From the NCBI GenBank assembly GCA_900544795.1, contig UQWM01000002.1, forward strand, positions 62,001 through 126,000: a stretch of DNA of 64,000 bases, written 5' to 3'. Origin of the DNA: an uncultured Phascolarctobacterium sp. (GTDB taxonomy: Bacteria; Bacillota; Negativicutes; Acidaminococcales; Acidaminococcaceae). Below, piece by piece: positions 15,620-24,304 of this stretch (its first letter is position 1; every line of letters starts with the position of its first letter). The position numbers and the translations under genes were made by a program. The notes under the pieces are model-generated. The model searched no databases and had not been told where the DNA came from. It worked only from the letters and a program-made list of their open reading frames with translations.

Positions 15620-16777
15620 GTGAAAAAAATCAAGCTAATGACAGTTTTCGGCACTCGTCCGGAAGCAATCAAAATGTGTCCGTTAGTTTTGGAAATGCAG
15701 AAATATCCTGATTTTATCGAACCGATCGTAGCAGTGACCGCACAGCATCGTGAGATGCTGGACCAGGTGCTGCAACTGTTTAAAATTACGCCGGACTATG
15801 ATTTGAACATCATGACAGCCGGACAAACCTTATATGACGTTACCGGCCGGGCTTTGGCAGGATTAAAGGACGTATTGGCGGCATCGCAGCCTGATATGGT
15901 GCTGGTGCACGGCGATACTACTACGACCTTTGTCGGGGCTTTGGCGTCTTTTTATGCCCAGATCCCGGTAGGGCATGTGGAAGCAGGGCTGCGGACGGGC
16001 AACAAATTTTCGCCCTATCCCGAAGAAATGAACCGCAAGCTGACCGGTGCCATTGCCGATGTACATTTTGCACCGACGGCTACCAGTAAAAGTAATCTAT
16101 TGAAGGAAAACATCGACCCGGAGGCTATCGTTGTAACGGGCAACACCGTTATCGATGCATTGCAGACCACCGTGCAGTCTGATTATCAGTTTACCGACGC
16201 TGGCTTGCAGCAGGCGTTGTCCAGTGGGAAACGGTTGATATTAGTCACCACCCACCGACGCGAGAACCTGGGGGAGCCAATGCGCCATGTTTACAAAGCG
16301 CTGCGGCAGGTTTTAGAGACCCACCCCGATACCGAAGCTATTTTCCCGGTTCACAAAAACCCCAAGGTCAGAGAAATCGTTGACACCGAGTTGGGCAATC
16401 TGGACCAGGTGCATTTAATAGAACCACTTGATTATGAACCCTTTGCCAATTTAATGGCCAAAGTAGACATCGTGCTGACAGACAGCGGCGGTATTCAGGA
16501 AGAAGCCCCGGCGCTGGGTAAACCTGTACTGGTTCTGCGCGATACTACCGAACGGCCTGAAGCTGTCGATGCCGGTACGGTAAAACTGGTAGGCACCGGC
16601 TACGAGGATGTACTGCGTGAAACAAATTTACTTTTGGACGACGCCGGGCATTATCGAAGTATGGCCGAAGCGGCTAATCCATATGGTGATGCCAGGGCCT
16701 GTGAACGCATAATCAAGCATATTTTGCATAAAAATGGCTATTCAGTTAAAATTTTATCTGAATTCAGTCCTAATTAA
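15620..16777 (+). CDS. wecB: UDP-N-acetylglucosamine 2-epimerase (non-hydrolysing)
   Basis: Interconverts UDP-GlcNAc and UDP-ManNAc, giving precursors for surface polysaccharide. 385 residues; F-G-T-R-P-E-A-I-K near the N terminus, V-H-G-D-T-T-T-T, V-E-A-G-L-R-T, T-H-R-R-E-N, and T-D-S-G-G-I-Q-E-E-A-P in the C-terminal Rossmann half are all present. GTG at 15620 is 8 bases after GGGAG. As in Bacillus (mnaA) it lies directly before the atp operon and works with the upstream wecA-type gene. Confidence 0.95.
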   Translation: MKKIKLMTVFGTRPEAIKMCPLVLEMQKYPDFIEPIVAVTAQHREMLDQVLQLFKITPDYDLNIMTAGQTLYDVTGRALAGLKDVLAASQPDMVLVHGDTTTTFVGALASFYAQIPVGHVEAGLRTGNKFSPYPEEMNRKLTGAIADVHFAPTATSKSNLLKENIDPEAIVVTGNTVIDALQTTVQSDYQFTDAGLQQALSSGKRLILVTTHRRENLGEPMRHVYKALRQVLETHPDTEAIFPVHKNPKVREIVDTELGNLDQVHLIEPLDYEPFANLMAKVDIVLTDSGGIQEEAPALGKPVLVLRDTTERPEAVDAGTVKLVGTGYEDVLRETNLLLDDAGHYRSMAEAANPYGDARACERIIKHILHKNGYSVKILSEFSPN

Positions 16778-16879
16778 GATAGACATAAATTGTGAAATAT
16801 TTTAAAATTATATTGTATCTATCGAGGTATCTATTGAAGTCGCCCGAAAATTTTATTTGACTTCCAAGGAGCGGCGCCC

Positions 16880-17131
16880 ATGGATAACAGGCAGAAAAAT
16901 GACAGGGAACATATCAAAATGCTCAACGCGTTGGCTACGGTCTCGTCGCTGGGCATAATGACAGTGATAGATTTTGTGCTGGCCTACTTGGGCGGCAACT
17001 GGCTGGACGATTATTTTCAGACCGGCGACCACACCTGGCGCATGGCCTGCATTAGTCTGGCCGTCCTGACAGTTTTCCTGACCTTCTTCAGACTGGTTTA
17101 TAATACTATGCTTGATAAAGACGAGGAGTAA
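16880..17131 (+). CDS. atpZ: AtpZ/AtpI-family protein
   Basis: 83-residue inner-membrane protein with two hydrophobic helices (about 20-40 and 55-75) separated by a short polar loop (GGNWLDDYF), the shape of AtpZ proteins that precede the F1Fo operon and are linked to cation supply or assembly of the c ring. AAGGAG is positioned well for the ATG at 16880. It is the first gene of the ATP synthase operon. Confidence 0.8.
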   Translation: MDNRQKNDREHIKMLNALATVSSLGIMTVIDFVLAYLGGNWLDDYFQTGDHTWRMACISLAVLTVFLTFFRLVYNTMLDKDEE

Positions 17132-17139
17132 GCTTTGTT

Positions 17140-17544
17140 ATGATAAATTTTGATTTAACTCCTCTCATAGCTAAAAGTTCCAATAAGATCATCATGCGCC
17201 TTGCTGTCTGGGCAGCGCCTGTAGTGCTGCTTGCGTTGGGTTTAGGTTACCATGAATTTGGCATCTCGCTGTTTCGAGGTGTAGTGATGGGGCTGCTGGA
17301 TACGATGATCATGTTTGCCGGTATCAAAAAGGCTTTGCCCTATGTGAAAGAGCCTGAAAAGGGTTTGGCTATTATGAAACGTTACCGTTGGTACCGTATT
17401 TTTTCGGCGTCGACGCTTGTTGTTTTGATGTTAAAGTTGAAATACCCTGCTTTTGGAGTATGTGTGGGATTTCTTCTGATACATATATTTTTAATTATTA
17501 ATTTAACATTTATCGCGTACCGACTGGATAAGGAGGAGACGTGA
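17140..17544 (+). CDS. atpI: ATP synthase subunit I (AtpI)
   Basis: 134-residue membrane protein with four hydrophobic helices, matching ATP-synt_I family proteins thought to assist c-ring assembly. It starts 8 bases after atpZ with GAGGAG inside the atpZ end and precedes atpB. Sequence conservation in this family is low, so the call rests on size, topology and position. Confidence 0.85.
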   Translation: MINFDLTPLIAKSSNKIIMRLAVWAAPVVLLALGLGYHEFGISLFRGVVMGLLDTMIMFAGIKKALPYVKEPEKGLAIMKRYRWYRIFSASTLVVLMLKLKYPAFGVCVGFLLIHIFLIINLTFIAYRLDKEET

Positions 17545-17562
17545 AGAAAGGAGTGTGAAAGA

Positions 17563-18279
17563 ATGGTAACTGAAGCTGCTGCTATGGCACAGGAAAGTGG
17601 AAATGCCAACGAGATCATCCATTATTTTGGTCAGGAATGGGCGCCCGGTGTCTTTATTCATATGCAGACCATGTATATGACATGGATCACCATGGCGATC
17701 GTTTTTCTTTTGTTCTTCGTGGCGTCCAGAAATCCTAAATTGGTTCCAAGCGGATTGCAGAATGTTATGGAATGGTTCATTGAATTTTTAACAGGTTTGA
17801 TGGAAGGAACTCTGGGGATGAAAGGCAGCAAATATATGGCGCCTTTTATGATTACCCTTTTCATGTTTATTTTTGTAGGCAATGAAATCGGTATGCTTCC
17901 GCAAGTTGGCGTACACTGGACTTCTCCTACCAATGATATCAATACTACCTTTGCTTTGTCTTTGACTGTTGCTTTAGGTGTGTATGTAGTTGGCGTTTGC
18001 CAGCATGGTATGGGGCATTTCAGACATTTTATCAGTCCTTCCCCAGCATTTTTGCCTTTGCATTTGCTGGAAGAGATCACCAAACCACTTACTATGGCCC
18101 TTCGTCTATTTGGTAATATACTGGCAGGCGAAATCTTGCTGATCGTGCTTTATCAATTATCTCCGTGGATCATCCCGGAATTTTGGGTAATGTTCAGTTT
18201 GTTTATTGGCTTCTTGCAGGCCTTTATCTTCACCATGTTGGCATTGACCAGTTATGCCATCGTTTTTGCTCATCACTAG
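17563..18279 (+). CDS. atpB: F1Fo ATP synthase subunit a
   Basis: Membrane subunit forming the ion half-channels facing the c ring. 238 residues with five or six membrane helices; the essential arginine is in the T-M-A-L-R-L-F-G-N-I-L-A-G block near residue 182. AAAGGAG lies before the ATG. Operon order atpB-E-F is normal. Confidence 0.96.
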   Translation: MVTEAAAMAQESGNANEIIHYFGQEWAPGVFIHMQTMYMTWITMAIVFLLFFVASRNPKLVPSGLQNVMEWFIEFLTGLMEGTLGMKGSKYMAPFMITLFMFIFVGNEIGMLPQVGVHWTSPTNDINTTFALSLTVALGVYVVGVCQHGMGHFRHFISPSPAFLPLHLLEEITKPLTMALRLFGNILAGEILLIVLYQLSPWIIPEFWVMFSLFIGFLQAFIFTMLALTSYAIVFAHH

Positions 18280-18338
18280 TAATAACAAAGAAATGCCAAA
18301 TTTAAATTAAAATGTTTATATTCGAAAGGATGAATGAA

Positions 18339-18593
18339 ATGACTGAAAACGCTATAATCATCTTTGCTTCCATGTTTGCCGTAGCATTTATCTGCTTCGG
18401 TGCTGCACTTGGTGCTGCACTCGGTAACGGTAACCTCTGCGGTAAATCTATTGAATCCATGGCTCGTCAACCGGAAGAATCCGGTAAGCTCTTCACCAAC
18501 ATGCTGGTATCCGTAGGTCTGGTTGAATCCATGCCTATCCTCTGCTACGTTATCGCAGTAGTACTTGTATTCGCTAACCCCTTCATTAAATAA
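18339..18593 (+). CDS. atpE: F1Fo ATP synthase subunit c
   Basis: 84-residue hairpin of two membrane helices forming the rotor ring. The polar loop A-R-Q-P-E (42-46) contacts gamma/epsilon; the ion-binding carboxylate is E63 in G-L-V-E-S-M-P. S64 next to it is seen in sodium-binding c subunits, but the helix-1 position that carries Gln in those proteins is Asn (N30) here, as in proton-type Bacillus rings, so the coupling ion is uncertain. ATG at 18339 is 8 bases after GAAAGGA; upstream in-frame ATGs are poorer. Confidence 0.95.
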   Translation: MTENAIIIFASMFAVAFICFGAALGAALGNGNLCGKSIESMARQPEESGKLFTNMLVSVGLVESMPILCYVIAVVLVFANPFIK

Positions 18594-18627
18594 TTTCGCA
18601 TCAAGAAAACAAAGGAGAGTGCTATAA

Positions 18628-19110
18628 TTGGTTAATATCAACGCGACACTTATTGCGCAGATCCTGAACTTTTTGTTCCTCGTTTTCATTCTTGCGAAAT
18701 TTGCTTACAAACCATTGTTGAAAATGATGGAAGACCGCAAGAATAAAATTGCCGGTGACCTGGAAAACGCTGAAAAAGCTAAAGCAGATGCTGAAGGCAT
18801 CAAAGCCGAATATGCTGCTAAATTGGCTGCTGCCCGCCAGGAAGCACAAGAAATCGTTGAAAACGCACGCAAAACCGCTCAATTAGCTCATGACAAAATC
18901 ATGACTGAAACCAAAGCTGAACAAGAACAGGCTATCGCTTCTGCTAAAGACGCTATCGCCCGTGAAAAACAACAGGCTTTGGGCGAGATCCGTGGTCAGG
19001 TTATCAACCTCAGCTTGATTGCTGCCAGCAAGATCGTTGAACAAAAATTAGGTTCTGAAGAAGACAAAAAATTAGCAGGCGATATTGTTGATGCTGTGTT
19101 GAAACAATAA
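18628..19110 (+). CDS. atpF: F1Fo ATP synthase subunit b
   Basis: Peripheral stalk subunit: one N-terminal membrane helix (residues ~5-25) followed by a long charged Ala/Lys/Glu coiled coil to residue 160. The start is TTG at 18628, 10 bases after GGAG; no ATG is available nearby. Normally atpH follows; here a 96-base gap leads straight to the delta-alpha fusion gene. Confidence 0.94.
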   Translation: MVNINATLIAQILNFLFLVFILAKFAYKPLLKMMEDRKNKIAGDLENAEKAKADAEGIKAEYAAKLAAARQEAQEIVENARKTAQLAHDKIMTETKAEQEQAIASAKDAIAREKQQALGEIRGQVINLSLIAASKIVEQKLGSEEDKKLAGDIVDAVLKQ

Positions 19111-19206
19111 TTTGCTTGTTTCCTAATAGGCCGGACGAAATTTGAGCTGCCACAAGCGAACGGCAGCGAGGACTAGAGCCGGTATACGGAGGTGATTGGT
19201 ACAATT

Positions 19207-21039
19207 ATGAAGAGTGAAGAAAATATTGCTTTAATTAAGCAAGAATTGTCCGACTTCAAAATTGATCTTGGTTCTGTTAAAGAACTTTTAGATGTAAAAG
19301 TTACTACAGCAAAAAAATTGACTGTAGACGAGTATCAATCCATTTCTGCAATTCTTACCGAGAAGTTGGGACGCGATATTTTCCTGAATAAAAATATTGA
19401 TCCTGCTATCCTCGGTGGCATTATCGTTCAAGTGGGCGATAAAGTATATGACGCTTCCGCGCTTCGCAAACTGAAGAAAATGGAAGTTGCTTTGAATGGC
19501 ATCGACATTCATGAATATGCTTTAGAAAAACCCGAAGAACTGACTGATGCTCTCAGCCAAAAGCTGGAGAATTACAATGTGGATGTTGACTTGGAAGAAG
19601 TCGGTATTGTTGAAAAAATCGGTGACGGCATCGCTACCGTTATCGGTATGAGAAATGCTATGGCTGGCGAGTTGGTTGAACTGCCCCACGGCGTTTCCGG
19701 CATGGTTCTTAACCTGAACCCCGATTCCGTCGGTATTGTTTTAATGGGTGGCGAAACCCTCATTAAAGAAGGCGACCTGGTTCGCCGTACTGGCAACATT
19801 ATGGACGTTCCCGTAGGCGAAGCGCTGCTGGGCCGCGTTGTCAGCGCTATCGGCGCTCCCATCGACGGCAAAGGCGAGATCGCTTACGCTGAAAAACGCC
19901 CGGTAGAAGCTGGCGCTCATGGTATCGCAGACCGCGAATCCGTTGACACCCCGCTGCAAACCGGCATCAAATGTATCGATGCTCTCGTTCCTATCGGACG
20001 TGGCCAACGCGAACTGATTATCGGTGACCGCGGCACCGGCAAAACTGCCGTTGCTATTGATACCATCATTAACCAAAAAGGCCTCGGCGTTATCTGCATT
20101 TATGTAGCTATCGGCCAAAAGGCTTCTAACGTAGCCCGTATCGTTCGTACCTTAGAGCAACACGGCGCTATGGAATACACCATTATCGTTGCAGCTACTG
20201 CTGCTGATTCTGCTCCGCTGCAATACCTGGCTCCTTATGCCGGTGTTACCATGGCAGAATACTTTATGGACCAAGGCAAAGACGTGCTCTGCGTATACGA
20301 CGATCTGTCCAAACACGCTGTTGCATACCGCGCCATGTCCCTGCTGCTCCGCCGTCCTCCCGGACGCGAAGCATATCCTGGAGACGTATTCTACTTGCAT
20401 TCCCGCTTGCTGGAACGCGCTGCTAAACTGAACAAAGAACTCGGCAACGGCTCTATCACCGCTCTGCCGATCATCGAGACCCTGGCAGGCGACGTTGGCG
20501 GCTTCATCCCGACTAACGTAATCTCCATCACCGACGGTCAGATATTCCTGGAATCTGAATTGTTCTATTCCGGTATCCGTCCGGCAATCAACTCTGGTTT
20601 GTCTGTATCCCGTGTAGGCGGCGCGGCTCAAATCAAAGCGATGAAATCAGTTGCTGGTACCCTGCGCTTGGACTTGGCACAATATCGTGAATTGGCTGCA
20701 TTTGCGCAGTTCGCTTCCGATCTTGATAAAGCTACCAAAGCACAGCTGGATCGTGGCCAACGCCTGACCGAAGTTTTGAAACAAGGTCAATACGTACCGC
20801 TGCCGGTAGAGAAACAAGTTATGGCTATCTACCTTGGTACCAAAGGCTATTTGGACGATGTTGCAGTAAAAGACATCACCCGTCTGGAAAGCGAATTCCT
20901 TGACTTCATGGATGCTAACCATCCTGAAATCGGCAATTCCATCCGCACTGAAAAGAAAATCACCGACGAAAATGAAGTGGCTTTAAAAGCTGCTATCGTT
21001 GAGTTCAAGGACACCTTCGTTGCCAGTGAAGGTAGGTGA
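19207..21039 (+). CDS. atpA: Fused ATP synthase delta (C-terminal domain) and alpha subunit
   Basis: 610 residues, about 105 more than a normal alpha subunit. Residues ~31-95 match the C-terminal part of delta/OSCP (K-K-L-T-x-D-E-Y… followed by I-D-P-A-I-L-G-G-I-I-V-Q-V-G-D-K-V-Y-D-A-S and K-L-K-K-M). Alpha then begins near residue 105 (K-P-E-E-L…I-G-D-G-I-A-T-V) and is complete, with the P-loop G-D-R-G-T-G-K-T at 273-280 and the normal C-terminal helical domain. The delta N-terminal domain, which normally holds the alpha N termini, is absent: the 96 bases after atpF cannot encode it and no separate atpH is in the operon. No ribosome-binding site precedes the internal ATG at 19480, so separate alpha synthesis is not indicated. 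ATG at 19207 is 12-14 bases after GGAGGTG, a little long. Confidence 0.93.
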   Translation: MKSEENIALIKQELSDFKIDLGSVKELLDVKVTTAKKLTVDEYQSISAILTEKLGRDIFLNKNIDPAILGGIIVQVGDKVYDASALRKLKKMEVALNGIDIHEYALEKPEELTDALSQKLENYNVDVDLEEVGIVEKIGDGIATVIGMRNAMAGELVELPHGVSGMVLNLNPDSVGIVLMGGETLIKEGDLVRRTGNIMDVPVGEALLGRVVSAIGAPIDGKGEIAYAEKRPVEAGAHGIADRESVDTPLQTGIKCIDALVPIGRGQRELIIGDRGTGKTAVAIDTIINQKGLGVICIYVAIGQKASNVARIVRTLEQHGAMEYTIIVAATAADSAPLQYLAPYAGVTMAEYFMDQGKDVLCVYDDLSKHAVAYRAMSLLLRRPPGREAYPGDVFYLHSRLLERAAKLNKELGNGSITALPIIETLAGDVGGFIPTNVISITDGQIFLESELFYSGIRPAINSGLSVSRVGGAAQIKAMKSVAGTLRLDLAQYRELAAFAQFASDLDKATKAQLDRGQRLTEVLKQGQYVPLPVEKQVMAIYLGTKGYLDDVAVKDITRLESEFLDFMDANHPEIGNSIRTEKKITDENEVALKAAIVEFKDTFVASEGR

Positions 21040-21046
21040 TTGACTG

Positions 21047-21928
21047 ATGGCTACTGCACGCGAGATTCATCGCCACATGAAAGGCATCAAAAACATCGGT
21101 CAGATCACTAAAGCTATGAAAATGGTTGCTGCAGCCCGCTTGCGTAAAGCGCAGGAAAAAGCTGCTTCCAGCCGTCCTTATGCTTTAAAGATCAAAGATG
21201 TTTTGGCTAATATTGTTTGCGATAAAGGCATGCTGGCAGGATTAGACGCTAAAAAGCACCCGCTGCTGCAAAAGCGCGAAGTGAAAAAAGTTGGCTATCT
21301 GGTCATATGCTCTGATAAAGGTCTTGCCGGTGCTTACAGTACCAATGCTTTGAAAAAAGCGGTAGCTGAGATCTCCGAAATTGAGGGTGACGTAGTTATC
21401 ATTACCAGCGGCCGTAGGGCAAAAGATTTCTTTACCCGCCGCGGTTACAATGTTATCGAATCTCATTTCGGTTTTTCCGACAAGCCCAGCTACAGCGATG
21501 CTGTAACTATCGCTACCGATGCGGCTAAACGCTTCGGTGGTATGCAGTTTGATGAATTGCATATCGTTTTCACACTGTTTAAATCTGCTCTGTCGCAAAT
21601 CCCGACAAGCGATATCATTCTTCCGGTTGAACCACCGGAACAGGAAGCCGGTGCTGATAAAAAGAGCGTTGAGTATCTCTTCGTTCCCGAAGCAGAAGAA
21701 ATTCTGAAAGTTTTGGCACCGCGTTATCTGGAAACAGTTATCTACGCCGCTCTGGTACAATCTGCTGCCAGCGAATTAGGCGCTCGTATGACTGCAATGT
21801 CTTCCGCTACCGACAACGCCGGCAAGCTGGTCAAGAATCTGGAGCTGTCTTATAACAAGGCCCGCCAGGCGCTTATTACCCGCGAGCTCAGCGAAATCTG
21901 CGGCGGTGCTGAAGCATTGAAACAATAA
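21047..21928 (+). CDS. atpG: F1Fo ATP synthase subunit gamma
   Basis: Central rotor shaft. 293 residues; the N-terminal helix I-H-R-H-M-K-G-I-K-N-I-G-Q-I-T-K-A-M-K-M-V-A-A-A-R and the C-terminal helix (A-S-E-L-G-A-R-M-T-A-M-S-S-A-T-D-N-A) that pair as the coiled coil are intact. It starts 7 bases after the fusion gene with AGGTAGGTGA upstream. Confidence 0.96.
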   Translation: MATAREIHRHMKGIKNIGQITKAMKMVAAARLRKAQEKAASSRPYALKIKDVLANIVCDKGMLAGLDAKKHPLLQKREVKKVGYLVICSDKGLAGAYSTNALKKAVAEISEIEGDVVIITSGRRAKDFFTRRGYNVIESHFGFSDKPSYSDAVTIATDAAKRFGGMQFDELHIVFTLFKSALSQIPTSDIILPVEPPEQEAGADKKSVEYLFVPEAEEILKVLAPRYLETVIYAALVQSAASELGARMTAMSSATDNAGKLVKNLELSYNKARQALITRELSEICGGAEALKQ

Positions 21929-21954
21929 TAAGAATTCGTAGGGAGGCTAAAACC

Positions 21955-23370
21955 TTGAATACTGGTAGAATAGTACAAGTTGTTGGCCCTGTTGTTGACA
22001 TTGAATTCCCTCCGAAAAGTATGCCTTCTATCCTGAACGCTATCAAAATCGACGGTACGACTGACGAAGGTAAAGTGAAAATCCACCTTACCTGCGAAGT
22101 TATGCAGCATATCGGCTACAATGTAGTCCGCGCTGTAGCAATGAGCTCTACCGACGGTCTTGTTCGCGGCATGGAAGCTGTTGATACCGGTGCACCGATC
22201 AGTGTTCCGGTTGGCCCAGGTACTCTGGGACGCATCTTTAACGTGTTGGGTGAAACTGTTGACCACGACGATACGAAAGTCGACGCAGCCGATTACTGGC
22301 CTATCCATAGACCGGCTCCGACCTTCGATCAACAGGCTACAACAACTAAAATTTTAGAAACCGGCATCAAAGTCGTTGACTTGATCGCTCCGTACGCTCT
22401 TGGCGGTAAGATCGGTCTGTTCGGCGGCGCAGGTGTTGGTAAAACAGTTATTATTATGGAGCTTATCCATAATATCGCTACCGCGCATGGTGGCTATTCC
22501 GTATTCGCAGGTGTTGGCGAGCGTACTCGTGAAGGCAACGACTTGTGGTGCGAAATGAAAGAATCCGGCGTTATCGATAAGACCGCACTTGTTTACGGTC
22601 AGATGAACGAGCCGCCTGGAGCACGTATGCGCGTAGGCTTGACTGGCTTGACCATGGCTGAATATTTCCGTGATGTTGGCGGCCAGGACGTACTGCTGTT
22701 CGTCGACAACATCTTCCGTTTCATCCAGGCTGGTTCCGAAGTATCCGCATTGCTCGGCCGTATGCCTTCCGCAGTAGGTTACCAACCTACTTTGGCTAAT
22801 GACATCGGTGCGCTGCAAGAACGTATCACTTCCACTAAAACCGGTTCCATCACATCCGTACAGGCCGTATACGTGCCGGCGGATGACTTGACTGACCCTG
22901 CTCCTGCGGGCACCTTTGCTCACTTGGACGCTACTACGGTACTTTCCCGTCAAATCGCAGAGCTTGGTATTTATCCGGCAGTTGATCCGCTCGACTCCAC
23001 CAGCCGTATCCTTGATCCGCTGGTTATCGGCGAAGAGCATTATAACGTAGCTCGTGGCGTTCAAGCTATCCTGCAACGTTATAAAGAATTGCAAGATATC
23101 ATTGCGATTCTTGGTATGGAAGAATTGAGCGAGGAAGACAAAGTAACTGTTGCCCGCGCTCGTAAAATCCAAAAATTCCTCAGCCAAGCATTCTTTGTAG
23201 CTGAACAATTTACCGGCACTCCCGGTCAATACGTTCCGCTTAAAGAAACTATACGCGGCTTCAAAGAAATACTGGAAGGCAAGCACGATGATTTGCCGGA
23301 AGGTGCTTTCTATATGGTTGGTACCATTGATGACGCCGTTGCTAAAGCTGAAACATTGAAGGCTGAATAA
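21955..23370 (+). CDS. atpD: F1Fo ATP synthase subunit beta
   Basis: Catalytic subunit. 471 residues; P-loop G-G-A-G-V-G-K-T at 157-164, catalytic G-E-R-T-R-E-G-N-D-L region, and the D-D-L-T-D-P-A-P-A loop. The start is TTG at 21955, 8 bases after GGGAGG. The stop TAA overlaps the atpC start (TAATG). Confidence 0.97.
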   Translation: MNTGRIVQVVGPVVDIEFPPKSMPSILNAIKIDGTTDEGKVKIHLTCEVMQHIGYNVVRAVAMSSTDGLVRGMEAVDTGAPISVPVGPGTLGRIFNVLGETVDHDDTKVDAADYWPIHRPAPTFDQQATTTKILETGIKVVDLIAPYALGGKIGLFGGAGVGKTVIIMELIHNIATAHGGYSVFAGVGERTREGNDLWCEMKESGVIDKTALVYGQMNEPPGARMRVGLTGLTMAEYFRDVGGQDVLLFVDNIFRFIQAGSEVSALLGRMPSAVGYQPTLANDIGALQERITSTKTGSITSVQAVYVPADDLTDPAPAGTFAHLDATTVLSRQIAELGIYPAVDPLDSTSRILDPLVIGEEHYNVARGVQAILQRYKELQDIIAILGMEELSEEDKVTVARARKIQKFLSQAFFVAEQFTGTPGQYVPLKETIRGFKEILEGKHDDLPEGAFYMVGTIDDAVAKAETLKAE

Positions 23371-23786
23371 TGGCTAATTGTATGCAATTGGAAATTGTCA
23401 CACCGGATAAAATGCTTTTTAGCTCCGAGGATGTTGTATACTTGGGTATTCGTACCACCGACGGTGGCATCGGCATTGAAGCGAACCACGTTCCTGTCAT
23501 TGCCAGCCTCGAGATCGCTCCGCTGAAATACCGTTTAGCTGACGGTACGGAAGGCTTTGTGGCAGTCTGCGGCGGTTTTATGGAAGTAAACGATAATAAA
23601 TGCACTGTTTTGGCAACTATTGCCGAGCTGGCTGTCGACATCGACAAAGCTCGTGCCGAAGAAGCTAAAATGCGTGCTGAAGAGCGTTTAGACAATAAAA
23701 CCGAGAACCTGGACGTCCATCGTGCTCAGCAAGCGCTGAGAAGGGCACTCACCCGTCTGTCTGCATCCAGCAAAATCGGTCGCTGA
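23370..23786 (+). CDS. atpC: F1Fo ATP synthase subunit epsilon
   Basis: 138-residue rotor subunit: an N-terminal beta-sandwich (L-E-I-V-T-P-D-K…G-G-I-G-I-E-A-N-H-V-P) and a two-helix C-terminal domain rich in Ala, Arg and Glu that can inhibit ATP hydrolysis. One-base overlap with atpD; the last gene of the operon, followed by a strong terminator. Confidence 0.95.
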   Translation: MANCMQLEIVTPDKMLFSSEDVVYLGIRTTDGGIGIEANHVPVIASLEIAPLKYRLADGTEGFVAVCGGFMEVNDNKCTVLATIAELAVDIDKARAEEAKMRAEERLDNKTENLDVHRAQQALRRALTRLSASSKIGR

Positions 23787-23810
23787 TCGAAGCCAAGACA
23801 ATTACGATTT

Positions 23811-23842
23811 AAAACCCACTGCTTAGGCAGTGGGTTTTTTTT
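23811..23842 (+). terminator. Terminator of the atp operon
   Basis: A 12-bp stem AAAACCCACTGC/GCAGTGGGTTTT with loop TTAG and a run of T residues, ending the atpZ-atpC transcript. Confidence 0.92.
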
Positions 23843-23988
23843 GAATTTTGTGTTTGAATTTAGTTTTTTCTTTGTTCTATCAGGCTTTTTTTAGAAAAAA
23901 GCTTGGCAAGGATAACGAAACCCAAATCAAAATACCGACAGAAATAAAAAAACAAAAATTCAAAGTAAAACAAAAACTTTTCACAGGC

Positions 23989-24020
23989 AAAAAGCAACCC
24001 TTAACCAAGGATTGCTTTTT
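23989..24020 (+). terminator. Isolated terminator-like hairpin
   Basis: 14-bp stem with one mismatch (23989-24002 with 24007-24020), loop AACC, T5 at the 3' side. No gene ends here: the 146 bases before it, back to the atp terminator, are AT-rich with no convincing frame. It could end an unseen short RNA or be a second-line atp terminator. Confidence 0.6.
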
Positions 24021-24046
24021 ACTTGCGAAAAATTTTATTGTATAGT
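24018..24046 (+). promoter_or_regulatory. Promoter of the small unknown gene at 24076
   Basis: TTTACT (24018-24023), 17-bp spacer, TATAGT (24041-24046), about 30 bases ahead of the gene. Confidence 0.6.
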
Positions 24047-24075
24047 ATTCTTGTATGTAGAGGAAGGTGATTTTT

Positions 24076-24258
24076 GTGTCTGATCCGATCATTAATATTG
24101 CCGGCAACAGAATGCTGCAACTGAAACAGGACATTGCTGCCCTGCGCGAATGTCTGGTTGCCTGTGCTGATGAAAATAACAAAAAAAAGATCCGCAGCGA
24201 GATCATGGAAAAGGAAACATATTATAATATTCTGGCCGACAGGCAGCGCCTGGGTTAA
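24076..24258 (+). CDS. Small helical protein, unknown
   Basis: 60-residue charged protein, predicted mostly helical from heptad-like spacing (N-R-M-L-Q-L-K-Q-D-I-A-A-L-R-E-C-L…E-N-N-K-K-K-I-R-S-E-I), with two cysteines and no signal or membrane segment. GTG at 24076 lies 6 bases after AAGGTG. It has its own promoter and a strong terminator, so it is likely a real monocistronic gene. Family not recognised. Confidence 0.6.
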   Translation: MSDPIINIAGNRMLQLKQDIAALRECLVACADENNKKKIRSEIMEKETYYNILADRQRLG

Positions 24259-24260
24259 TA

Positions 24261-24294
24261 AAAAAACTACCAATCGCAGGATTGGTAGTTTTTT
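24261..24294. terminator. Bidirectional terminator
   Basis: Perfect 15-bp stem AAAAAACTACCAATC/GATTGGTAGTTTTTT with loop GCAG; runs of T on both strands serve the small gene on the left and the reverse gene on the right. Confidence 0.92.
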
Positions 24295-24304
24295 ATTACC
24301 GTAT

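Noticed and set aside
19111..19206. A separate, frameshifted atpH between atpF and atpA
   Set aside because: Only 96 bases are available and none of the three frames continues into a delta N-terminal domain; the fusion frame itself is intact.
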